Origin: Mytilus galloprovincialis
Taxonomy: Eukaryota; Mollusca; Bivalvia; Mytilida; Mytilidae
Length of the DNA: 64,000 bases
Direction of reading: 5' to 3'
Assembly (NCBI RefSeq): GCF_965363235.1
Contig: NC_134844.1
Span: 75,943,497 to 76,007,496, forward strand
The translations under genes and the position numbers were made by a program. This document shows positions 55,465 to 64,000 of this stretch, piece by piece. The notes below the pieces were generated by a model. The model did no database searches. It worked only from the letters and a program-made list of their open reading frames with translations, and was not told where the DNA came from. How positions within the stretch are numbered: the stretch's first letter is position 1; each line of letters starts with the position of its first letter.

Positions 55465-57470
55465 ATGCTGCTTCAAGAAAATTTGAACGCAGTTGTTTCT
55501 GGTGAAAATGCATTGTCTATCTTGTCAAAGATTGTAAGTATAACATGTTTTATAATTTTGATACACAAAATGTACGACACTCGATTGATTTTTTTAGACA
55601 AATAGAAAAGGCCTAAAGTATTAAATAAAAATATTGCGTAAACAATTAATATTAAGTTTGATTTTAAATCTCATCAACCCGTCTATAGATTCTTTTTCTT
55701 CTCTCTTTAATTGATTTGATAATAATAAAGGTAGACCGGTGTAGTAGAATAGAATAGAATAGAATAGAATATTATTATTTTTATTTCCCAAATTACAGGG
55801 CCCAAAAAGGGCATTAAATCAGATACAATTGATTTACATAATTGGTAACAACAACAATAATAGAGGCATATACATATATATTTAGAATATAAGCATTGGT
55901 CAGAATCAAGCTAAAAACCACATATATATTGTGAATAAAAGAATAATAAATTACATTATATGTATGTATTCTCAAATTATTTACTTGACTTAGTGTCAGT
56001 GTTCATACTTGATTTCCTTAATTCAAAACAGTCACAAATATAACAGCCCAGTTTTTCCATAAGAGTAACATTTTCTTGCGTCAAGAGCCATAAAAATTTA
56101 TAGAAAATTTATTTAAATTTATAAAATTATAACTATTGTTAGAAATGTCTTCAAAAAAATTGTCCCTTTGAATATCATAAAGAGGGCATTCTAATAAAAA
56201 ATGAAGCTCATCTTCAACTTTACCAAGTGAGCAATTAGAACAAAGACGCTCATATCTTTCATATGTTTTTTTGAATATCTGTCTGTCAATTTTTAAAGAG
56301 TGAGCGCGTATTCTTAATTTACAAATTGACTGTAGTTGAATTTATTCATTCTTGAAAGACTTGTATATGTTCATATTTTCGCTAATAAGCAAACTTTCCC
56401 AAAAAATATACAACATAGAAATTTATTTTTGTGCACAAGACATTACTAGATATTAGTATTTAAACTGAAATTCAACAAGTTTTTATTATCAAACTCACAC
56501 TGACTAAAATTTGTTTCTTTGTTTCGTATAGGTTCAAGGAAAAGTTGGAGAACCATTACTCGAAAAGGATGATGTTGCCATGGGAACAGTTCTAAGACAC
56601 ATATCAGCTGCCTTGTTGTCATCACAGAAGAACAATTTGGACACATCAAGTCATGCAGTAAAGAAACAAACTGAAACAGACTTCATTCCAAACAACATTA
56701 ATTCATCAGAATGCTTCAGTATCAATGCAAACGACATCAACACAACCTCCTCGGACTTAGAGCCATGTGACAGTGACGACCAATCAGAACTAGAGATAGA
56801 CTATGAAGAGGAACTACTCTCTAGAATGTTATACTATGGTCAGTACGAAAATTCAGAAGCAGTAGCACCCAAGGCAGAGAAACATTCCGCTCCAGCTCCT
56901 TCGTCTACGCCTCTTGCTTCATCCACTATGATAGAAGATTGTTCAGAATCCACCATTAGAAACAACAGAAGACGTAAAAGCCGGTCTACCCCGCTAGCCT
57001 CATCTACCATGATGGAAGATCTTATAGCAGATATAAAAGAACAGAACCAGGAGCCAACTAGTTCCGGAAGTATCGTCACATGGTCTATTGATAATAGCAC
57101 CAACACAGCATCACTAAAAGAGTACTACCACAGATATTTTGGTGTCGACAGCAACGATTCCGACTCAGAATTAGATACCACTGATATGTCAACTAGGTTA
57201 TCAAATACATTTAATGCAGACGACAGCTTTTCCAGTGATGATGACTCGGAAGTGACGTCATCGGAATTCTGGAACAGAAATCGCCACTTGCCCCGTACTA
57301 GTACCAGTGTTAACCTAAATGAGTTGACCGTCAATCCATCCCCGCTAAAGAAATGCCAGAAGAAAACATCAAAGAGTAGACAACCAGTATCAAAACTATT
57401 ATTTTTCATCCGAGGCATCAAAAGAAACATCACAAGAAAAACATCGTCAAAGGACAGCAGCAGACGATAA
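55465..57470 (+). CDS. Two-exon gene, 335-aa serine-rich acidic protein with basic tail, unrecognised
   Basis: Exon 1 is 55465-55533 (MLLQENLNAVVSGENALSIL, donor ATT|GTAAGT). Exon 2 is 56532-57470 (acceptor TTTCGTATAG). Both are phase 0 and give 335 aa. The N-terminal ~55 residues, through VGEPLLEKDDVAMGTVLRHI, are a well-ordered amphipathic stretch. Then come a long Ser/Asn/Asp-rich region, an acidic block (SELEIDYEEELLSRM), and two copies of STPLASSTMxED, about 32 residues apart and separated by a basic RRRKSR. Another acidic patch (SFSSDDDSE) follows, and a strongly basic end (KKCQKKTSKSR, KRNITRKTSSK). No signal peptide or catalytic motif. This composition suggests a mostly disordered nuclear or regulatory protein. 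AATAAA lies at 57573-57578. Confidence 0.85.
55746..56345 (-). mobile_element. LINE 3'-end remnant with (ATTCT)n tail, in the intron
   Basis: On the minus strand, about 56260-56145 encodes RYERLCSNCSLGKVEDELHF then LLECPLYD, a C-x2-C...H-x4-C end like that at 19727-19930. The element ends at 55746-55772 in (AGAAT)n on the plus strand, that is an (ATTCT)n tail. Short tandem tails instead of poly(A) are known in some LINE clades. 5'-truncated and dead. Confidence 0.75.
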
Positions 57471-57572
57471 GAAAAAAACGGATCTGTATATGTACCAACT
57501 ATGAAAACATTGTTTAAGACTATGAAATAGTGCTATATTGTTAAGTTTAAATTTATTAATTGATAGAATTAA

Positions 57573-57578
57573 AATAAA
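57573..57578 (+). terminator. Poly(A) signal AATAAA of the 335-aa gene
   Basis: It lies about 100 bases after the TAA stop, at the expected place for a short 3' UTR. Confidence 0.6.
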
Positions 57579-58250
57579 TATAAATACTGGATTTCCTTTT
57601 TGTGTGTTTATCTGTTTGTTGTTGTTGCTTCCATCAAGGAATCAAGTTAGTTTGGTTTAACTTTTGCATGCCCTTCAAGTCAAACTAGTAAATTGCACAT
57701 TACAAGTATTTAAACAGGAATTTCGGAATCAGCAGCTTATCAATTAAAACAATCTATCATGGATTAGTTACTCTAGAGATTTTATGATTCTGAGAACAAT
57801 TTTAGAACGTTTTTTCGATGATTTTAATATGCACTTTCTATACAAATGTGCATTAAATTGTATAGAACTAATTCGATATTTCAGAAATAAAAGGGATAAA
57901 TGCATTAATTTTTCAATTTAAAGTTATAGTTAAACTAGCCGAATGTGTGCATACAAAGGATAACCATAATCTGTGACATAGCCGTTTTACTGTTTTTGGC
58001 CTTAACATTTATTACCCGAGTATCATTGATGAAATTGTCTATAGCTGAGCTAGTATCATTGATGAAAATATCACTTTATAAATTTCGTTGTCAGAAGCGC
58101 TTTTGTGGATTTACCGTCACCAAAAATTGAACGCTTAAACCTAAACATTCGAAAGCCATCTTGTTAAAAAAAAAAACAACGAAATAACGCCAGGAGCTAT
58201 AAGAATTCCAAAACTATATATTCATCTATATTGTCAACTTCTAATTTTTC
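57579..58250. other. Non-coding stretch
   Basis: Only a short direct repeat is visible (GTATCATTGATGAAA at about 58020 and 58051). No gene. Confidence 0.4.
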
Positions 58251-58375
58251 TACATTTGTTTTAGTCCGAGATTACTCTGACGTCCAACGGCTGTTTTGCC
58301 AGACAAGCTGGGGCCGTGGGACTTGTCTTGCAAAACAGCCGTTGGACGTCAGAGTAATCTCGGACTACATTTGTT
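58251..58375. mobile_element. ~105-bp palindromic MITE with ~10-bp target duplication
   Basis: The arms AGTCCGAGATTACTCTGACG..ACAAG (58263-58307) and their complement (58322-58366) are 45 bp with one mismatch around a 14-base loop. TACATTTGTT is present on both sides (58251-58260 and 58366-58375), and a preceding C also matches. The long duplication suggests a Mutator-like or similar mobiliser. Confidence 0.9.
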
Positions 58376-58555
58376 CATACTTGTAGCCGCAACTGATTAA
58401 ATTGAGCTTCACAAAAATGACATACTTAAAACAAAAGCTTTATAGAGTGTAACAAATAGAAGTATAATAGTAAGATTACCAAACAAGGAAACTATCCAAG
58501 AAGAGTTCAAGATATACATTTTACTATTTTATTAGGTTATTTTTGGTCATATCAG

Positions 58556-58688
58556 TGGCGGATCCAGAAATTTTCCTATAATTGGGGGCCCATTGACTGC
58601 TCCAGTCACGCTTTAGTGATTTCCTATATAAGCAACACAAATTTTTCCCAAAAAGGTGGGGCCCTGCCCCCTAAATCTGCCTCTGCAT
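58556..58688 (+). repeat. R6 repeat, copy 2
   Basis: GTGGCGGATCCAGAAATTTT, GGGGGCCCATTGACTGCTCC and ATTTCCTATATAAGCAACAC match copy 1 at 53576. Confidence 0.75.
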
Positions 58689-58819
58689 ATAGCTCTTCAC
58701 TTGTTTTATTTCTTATAAATCCTTGGCTTAAACATATTTGGCGTTCCTGATTAGGTAAATTCAAAAATGCGCTTAGGATGCATTGAATTTATGTAACGTG
58801 TTGCTTTCATTTGTTACAA

Positions 58820-59182
58820 GACTACATGGGCTTTAATGATCATTAGTGGCCAATAGGATTATGTAGTCCAACAAATGCATCCCGAGTCTGTCAACACCGA
58901 GGTTGTATGTTCGAATACCGTACGTGGCAGGACCGATTGACTCCAATTTTAATTGACTAGGATTATCAGGTGGTTCTCTCTCGTTTCCTCCACCAATACA
59001 AACTGACAACAACGAAATACAACAATTGTTGAAGGTCGTACGGTGTCCTATAAATGTTAATTTCTTATTCATTTGATCTCTTGTGGAAAGTTGTCTCATT
59101 GGCAAGCATACCACATCTTCTTTTTTATGATAATTTTATTGTGGCGTTAAGCACCACTAGTTTATCAATCAATCAATCAATC
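58820..59182. repeat. SINE-like segment, R1 fragment and (AATC)n tail
   Basis: GGTTGTATGTTCGAATACCG (about 58902) resembles a polymerase III B box. GTCGTACGGTGTCCTATAAA to GCAAGCATACCACATCTTC (59035-59120) is an R1 end. GTGGCGTTAAGCACCACTAG with (AATC)n at about 59142-59182 looks like a mollusc SINE 3' end. The order suggests stacked insertions. Confidence 0.5.
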
Positions 59183-59369
59183 ACGAGTGTCTCCTCTGCT
59201 GTACAGGTCGTGCATGATTAAATTCTTGATAAGATTTCACTATATCACATTAAACTAACAGCATTAATGAAAGTCCAGATGAACACGTCCAATACAGACA
59301 TGCAACCCATAGATTAAATTCCGTACGCCAAATACTGAAACAGACACATAACCTCAACACTCAACATGT

Positions 59370-59530
59370 TTATGGTTTTATTCATAAATAAGGCCGTTGT
59401 AGATTTCTCGTTTGAATTGTTTGCGATTACCATTTCGAGTCCTTTAATAGCGCTCTCTGCGGTATTCGGCTTGCTCATTGTTAAAAGTCTCTGGTGGAGA
59501 CTAGTCTCATTAGCAATCATACCCAATTTT
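59370..59530 (-). repeat. R1 repeat fragment, minus orientation
   Basis: AAATAAGGCCGTTGTAGATT, CGAGTCCTTTAATAGCG and AGTCTCATTAGCAATCATAC are diverged R1 landmarks. Confidence 0.65.
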
Positions 59531-59621
59531 TTTTATCATATTGACTGATTCACTATTAAACGTGAAAAAGGTAAGATTAAGCGATCGGACAGTTATACAC
59601 CACATGTTGATCTATTGCTAA

Positions 59622-59788
59622 GACAGATCCAGGGGTGTGCCAGACAGTGGTGTTCGGAAAATTAGGTAGATTATATAGGTAATCACTGAAGCATAACTGG
59701 GGCGAAACCCTCTTAGGTCAGCCAGTGCCCCCATCCCCCCTCTAAAAAAAACCCACTTTGTATGAAAAGTTCTGGATCCGCCATTGCA
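59622..59788 (-). repeat. R6 repeat, copy 3 (reverse)
   Basis: The reversed end reads GGCGGATCCAGAACTTTTCA; the other end is GACAGATCCAGGGG. Confidence 0.65.
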
Positions 59789-59794
59789 AGTTAG

Positions 59795-60225
59795 TATAAA
59801 AAAAAGTATATGATTGACAATGAGACAACTCTCTACAAGAGACAAAATGACACAGAATTTAAAACATGTAGGTCATCGTACGGCCTTCAACAATGAACGA
59901 AGCCCATAATCACATAGTCATCTATAAACGGCCTCGAAATGACAAGTGTAAAACAATTCAAATGAAAAAAACTAACGACTTCATTTATGAACAAAAATGA
60001 ACGAAAACCAAATATGGTCACATCGACCGCTGAATTATTGGCTCCTGACTTGGGACAGGTACATACATACAGAATATGGTGGGGTTAAAATGCTATAGTG
60101 GAATCCCAACCCTACCCCTAACCTAAGACAGTCGTGTAACAGTACAACACAAGACCGAACTATAAAATTCAGTTGGAAAAAGGTTGAACTCATCAGAGGG
60201 ATACAAAAAGAAAACCATCTAACAA
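59795..60225 (+). repeat. R1 repeat, long plus-strand copy
   Basis: GACAATGAGACAACTCTCTA, GGTCATCGTACGGCCTTCAA, ACATAGTCATCTATAAACGG, GGCTCCTGACTTGGGACAGG, ATATGGTGGGGTTAAAATGC and AACATAC-type spacing cover most of R1. Confidence 0.8.
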
Positions 60226-60440
60226 AAACGGACATCACATTATAGTTGAGATATTGCTTATAGTATCTGAAAAACATACCAGAGCACAAAAACCTAACAT
60301 AGACCAATGAATTATGAAAATGAGGTCAAGGTCAAAGAAACCGGTCAAATTGATATGTTCATTTTACAAGCAATTCAAACACCACATTTAGTAGACCTAA
60401 CTGCTTATAGTGTTATAGAAACAAACCCATGCTATGCGTT
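60226..60440 (+). repeat. R2 fragment, one to two units
   Basis: ATAGTTGAGATATTGCTTAT, CCAATGAATTATGAAAATGAGGTCAAGGTCA (in parts) and TTTAGTAGACCTAACTGCTT match internal R2 units without either end. Confidence 0.7.
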
Positions 60441-60454
60441 ATGGATTTGCTCAT

Positions 60455-60665
60455 TGTTGTTTGGTTGGTGTTTAACGCCACTTGGTGTATTATTTGCAAT
60501 TACATGGCGGTTAGGCGAAGGAAGCCGAAAAGAACCACCGACCTACGCCATGAAATCTGACAATGCTTGTCAATTAAGATTGAAGTCGAGCACCTAGGCT
60601 AGCGATCCAGTAGTTTGAAATACTAGTTAGACAACTCTGTCATCGGTGGTCCCTGCTCATTGTTA
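60455..60665 (+). repeat. SINE-like repeat (GGTGTTTAACGCCAC type)
   Basis: TTGGTGTTTAACGCCACTTG and TGGCGGTTAGGCGAAGGAAG, ending before GGTGGTCCCTGCTC, resemble a mollusc-wide short repeat. The frame at 60307-60597 crosses it and is not a gene. Confidence 0.5.
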
Positions 60666-60686
60666 TAAAGGCCGAGCAGTTACATG

Positions 60687-61150
60687 GTCCGAGACCACAA
60701 TTATTTCGTAGTGCATTTCTTTTAGAGCATAAATGAAATTAAAAAAAATCCCACCTGCGCTTTCTTAAAGAAACTTTTACAGTGTGTTGTACTACTTTTG
60801 GGACAAATTATATCAAAATTATAGAAAACTTCATCGGCTCTAACTCAAAAATATAATTTTATGTTTAGGGCGTCTTGAAATCTTTGGACAGCTTCCGAAG
60901 TGCTAATTTTCAACCTTTTTTAGCTGGACAAAATCACTACTTTCCTATAAAACTCTGGACCCAAATTTTTTTACATTGTAATTTCACCCCCCTACATTAC
61001 TTGTAATTTGAGGCATTAAACATGGAGAAAATAATTTGGAAGGGGTATACAAATTAATGGCAAGTAACCCACTGTCAATACTAGGTACTATATTTGTTTT
61101 TTGAACAACGAAAATCAAGGGACGACAATTGTGGTCTCGGACCACATGTA
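60687..61150. mobile_element. ~464-bp MITE with GGTCCGAGACCACAATT ends
   Basis: GGTCCGAGACCACAATT begins the left end and its complement AATTGTGGTCTCGGACC ends the right. ACAT flanks both, a possible 4-bp target duplication. No ORF. Confidence 0.8.
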
Positions 61151-61152
61151 GC

Positions 61153-61372
61153 GTATATAGAGGGTTTTATTCGTGGGTGTCAAATTTCATTGAAAAAAAA
61201 AAGTATACGAAATATTTTGAGGGTTATTTTTTTTGCGGATTCAAAACTTTTTGTTATCAATATCTGTTCATGTATACTTTTAAATTAGCGGAATTTATTT
61301 TTGCGACTTTGTTCTATCCGGGAAAATAGGCGAAAATTTACACCCAACTAAAATAACCCTCTATACGGTAAA
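61153..61372. mobile_element. ~220-bp MITE with GTATAxAGAGGGTT ends
   Basis: GTATATAGAGGGTTTTATTC, then GTGGGTGTCAAATTT, is mirrored by AAATTTACACCCAACTAAAA then TAACCCTCTATAC. It lies directly against the preceding MITE. Confidence 0.75.
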
Positions 61373-61384
61373 TCAATAAAAAAC

Positions 61385-61440
61385 GCATTTTGTCTCTGGT
61401 GGAGTTTTCTCATTGACAATACTACCACATCTTTTTCTAT
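61385..61440 (-). repeat. R1 end fragment
   Basis: TTGTCTCTGGTGGAGTTTTC and CAATACTACCACATCTTTTT are a diverged R1 terminus. Confidence 0.6.
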
Positions 61441-61483
61441 CTATTCTCGCAACATTTACCTTCAATCATCACTTAATTATCAA

Positions 61484-62578
61484 CAAGAGTGCACACGCTG
61501 AAATGTTTTGCCTTCTATACTAATCAATACTAATCATTGATATTATGTTGATAGTCCTAAGTATAAAGCTTAGCTTCATTACAACTGTCACATAAACTTA
61601 ATATTAACCAAGATAACTAAACAAAGACAAATGAACCTTGAAAAAGAGGTTCAGGTCAGATGAACCATGCCAGGCAGACAGGTACAGCTAACAATGCTTC
61701 TATACAGCATATATAGTTGACACATTACTTATAGTTTAAGAAAAATAGACCAAAACACAAAAACTTAACACTGTGCAATGAACCGTGAAAATGAGGTCAC
61801 GGTTAAATAAAACCTGCTCGACTGACATAAAGATCATAAAATATTTCCATATACCAAATATAGTTGACCTATGGCATATAGCATTAGATAAAAAGACCAA
61901 AACTCAAAAACTTAACTTTGACCACTGAACCATAAAAATGAGGTCAAGGTGACATGACATCTGCCCGCTAGACATGTACACTTAACAATCATTCCATACA
62001 ACAAATATAGTAGACCTATTGCATATGGTATGAGAAAAACAGACAAAAACACAAAAATTTAACTATAACCACTGAACCATGAAAATGAGGTCAAGGTCAG
62101 ATGACCAGATGGCCAGTTGGACATGTACACCTTACAGTCCTTCCATTAACCGAATATACTAGCCCTATTGCTTATAGTATCTGAGATATGGACTTGACCA
62201 CCAAAACTTAACCTTGTTCACTGATCCATGAAATGAGGTCTAGGTCAAGTGAAAACTGTCCGACAGACACGAGGACCTTGCAAGGTACGCACATATCAAA
62301 TATAGTTATCCTATTACTTATAATAAGAGAGAATTAAACATTACAAAAAAATTAACTTTTTTTTTCAAGTGGTCACTGAATCATGAAAATGAGGTCAAGG
62401 ACATTGGACATGTGACTGACGGAAACTTCATAACATGAAGCATCTATATACAAAGTATGAAGCATCCAGGTCTTCCACCTTCTAAAATATAAAGCTTTTA
62501 AGAAGTGAGCTAACGCCGCCGCCGCCGGATCACTATCCCTATGTCGAGCTTTCTGCAACAAAAGTTGCAGGCTCGACA
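61484..62578 (+). repeat. Bivalve repeat R2, copy 3
   Basis: It runs from ACAAGAGTGCACACGCTGAA to the intact 3' hairpin GTCGAGCTTTCTGCAAC-AAAA-GTTGCAGGCTCGAC. It has six degenerate units and closely follows copy 1 at 18443, which suggests recent spread. Confidence 0.9.
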
Positions 62579-62878
62579 ATAAAATGAGATCAGATAAACT
62601 TTTGACGGTCATGTACGTTGCAAGCAAACAAATACCAAATACAGTTATCCTTTTGTACTCATAATAAGTTAGAAATTCTGAATAAGAAAAAAACTACATT
62701 TTAAGCAGTCGCGTAACCATGAAATGAGGTCTAGGACAATAAACAGACGACAGACGAAAGCTCCGTAACATAAGGCATCTATTATATGCAAGGTATGAAG
62801 CATAAAGATTTTCTACCATCAGAAATACATAGCTTACTGCAATGAGTTTACGCCAGACATCGCCGGATTGAAATCCAT
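62579..62878 (+). repeat. Diverged R2 3'-end fragment
   Basis: AGTTATCCTTTTGTACTCAT, CCATGAAATGAGGTCTAGGA and CTACCATCAGAAATACATAG parallel the last R2 unit, but more diverged. It lies directly behind copy 3. Confidence 0.6.
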
Positions 62879-62879
62879 A

Positions 62880-63090
62880 TTTTGAACATAAATTAGGCCG
62901 TTAGTTTTCTCATTTGAATCGTTTACATTGTAATTTCGAGGCCTTTTATAGCTGAATATGCGGATTGGCTTTGTTCTATGTTGAAGGCCGTATGGTGACC
63001 TATAATTGTTAATTTCTGTCATGTCATTTTAATCTCTCGTGAAGAATTATCTCATTAGCAATCATACCACATCTTCATTTTTATATTTGC
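62880..63090 (-). repeat. R1 repeat, minus orientation
   Basis: AACATAAATTAGGCCGTTAG, TATAGCTGAATATGCGGATT, TTGAAGGCCGTATGGTGACC and CAATCATACCACATCTTC are present. Confidence 0.8.
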
Positions 63091-63241
63091 ATTTTCGGGC
63101 GAGACAACAACAAAAAACATAACAAAAATATTTAATATACAGGAATTATATATTAACAAAATAAAGTTGCCAATAAAGCAACAAATCTGCACTATTGTCT
63201 CTGTTTATAACAGTAAAGTGCTGATTTTGCATCATTCACCA

Positions 63242-63946
63242 TTATCCAAATTCGTTGTCATCTTCCATAACCAACTTGAGATCGATGTCCTGTATCCATC
63301 TTATTTTAGCCTGAAAAAGAATTAAATGATTAAATTGGTGTACGTATGCAAATGAGGTGTACATGCTAGTATAATACCTCTATAAAGAAATAAAATATAA
63401 AAATGTTCTGTAACTTCACTTTATTTGTAAATTTTCCCAAAATTTAATGTTTCTTTTTTTTTTATAACTTTAATATGGTGTACAAGCGTTGACCGATGGC
63501 GAAGCGTATTCTGGTATGACGCGGAAGCGATTCAGTCCTATTTAAATTGTGCGCGTGACGCAAATGGGCAAATAAAAAAAAGATAAATCGAATAAAACCA
63601 GACACCAACTTAGTAAATTAATTTATCAAATAAAACTTGAAGGAACAAAAATTCACAAAGCACCGCACATAAAACTATATATAAATGTATTGAGGAGCCG
63701 GAACCGGGGGAATGATCTGAAAGTCGCATATTTATACTGTACTACATAAATTGACAAACGTCACTGCTTTCTGTCTTGTTGCCATACTCTTAATTGTGTT
63801 ATGCAAGACACTCAAATAAACCAGATTATCCTGTAACGACTTCAAAGAACAGCCTAATCAAACGGTAAGCTAAATAAAAATCATCTCTGATATATTGTTG
63901 TTGCGTAATAATTGCTGTCACTTACAGTTTTCTTGATAAGATTCAT
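63242..63946 (-). CDS. Terminal exon(s) of a minus-strand gene, partial
   Basis: The last exon is 63242-63310: acceptor TTCTTTTTCAG, then AKIRWIQDIDLKLVMEDDNE, FG and stop, in phase 0. A possible preceding exon ends at 63926 with donor ACT|GTAAGT. In the matching phase it reads MNLIKKT from an ATG at 63944-63946, with an in-frame stop just before. Either this is a tiny 29-aa ORF, or, more likely, an acceptor lies just upstream and the gene continues past the window. The sequence has a conserved, structured look, but I do not recognise it. Confidence 0.5.
63440..63530 (+). repeat. Degraded arm of the 43213-43374 foldback family
   Basis: TAATGTTTCTTTTTTTTTTA, TAACTTTAATATGGTGTACAA and GCGTTGACCGATGGCGAAGC follow the order of the left arm at 43213-43290. 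The second arm is not seen. Confidence 0.45.
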
Positions 63947-64000
63947 ATCTCCTTATCATCTATTGTTTTCATCATTAATTAATCATGCCTCGTTAATGTA
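63531..64000. other. Right edge, no further gene supported
   Basis: AACG|GTAAGC at about 63861 on the plus strand could be a splice donor of a non-coding first exon, but nothing else supports it. Confidence 0.3.

Noticed and set aside
63720-63862. A plus-strand first exon ending at AACG|GTAAGC
   Set aside because: Only a donor-like site is seen; there is no ORF, promoter or acceptor partner in the window.

Overview
The window reads as nuclear DNA of a bivalve mollusc, most likely a marine mussel (Mytilidae). It is AT-rich, its genes are split by long repeat-filled introns, and it is crowded with repeat families that I recognise as abundant in mussel and other bivalve sequence. There are no bacterial operons, no rRNA and no convincing tRNA gene.

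Layout. 1-2438: the 3' part of an old DIRS-type retroelement with inverted end repeats. 3578-6063: a 585-bp inverted-repeat element, then a bivalve repeat made of three ~500-bp units. 6433-11897: a 5.5-kb DNA transposon with 138-bp terminal inverted repeats and a decayed transposase on the minus strand. 14873-31803 (minus): a five-exon host gene that I assembled from splice signals and matching phases. It encodes 410 aa with a PD-(D/E)XK nuclease-like C-terminal half, and its 11.7-kb second intron is a nest of transposons. 32239-40203: a large inverted-repeat-bounded block holding two iteron-rich segments, purine-rich arrays, a small two-exon gene (35696-37286) and a 1.2-kb TIR element. 40294-43374: hairpins and a 1.58-kb iteron element inserted in an older repeat. 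44082-45755: a complete TRIM-like gene with two B-boxes, a coiled coil and an NHL-like propeller. 47048-48130: another iteron cluster. 48545-54667: dispersed repeats, ending in a 224-bp MITE with six copies of one motif and a 6-bp target duplication. 55465-57470: a two-exon gene for a 335-aa acidic, serine-rich protein of unknown function, with a TATA box and poly(A) signal. 58251-63090: MITEs, SINE-like pieces and a further copy of the 1.1-kb repeat. 63242-63946 (minus): one or two exons of a gene that probably runs off the right edge.

The host genes show no obvious joint pathway. The most unusual content is in the mobile DNA. Several elements carry short iterated or palindromic motifs that differ from element to element. 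Two of them (25512-26288 and 40855-42434) share the same CAGTCAGGG ends and 5-bp target duplications while carrying different palindromes. Three abundant repeats also share one design: a box near the 5' end is complementary to one strand of a hairpin at the 3' end. All family assignments rest on reading the sequence by eye; no database search was possible.
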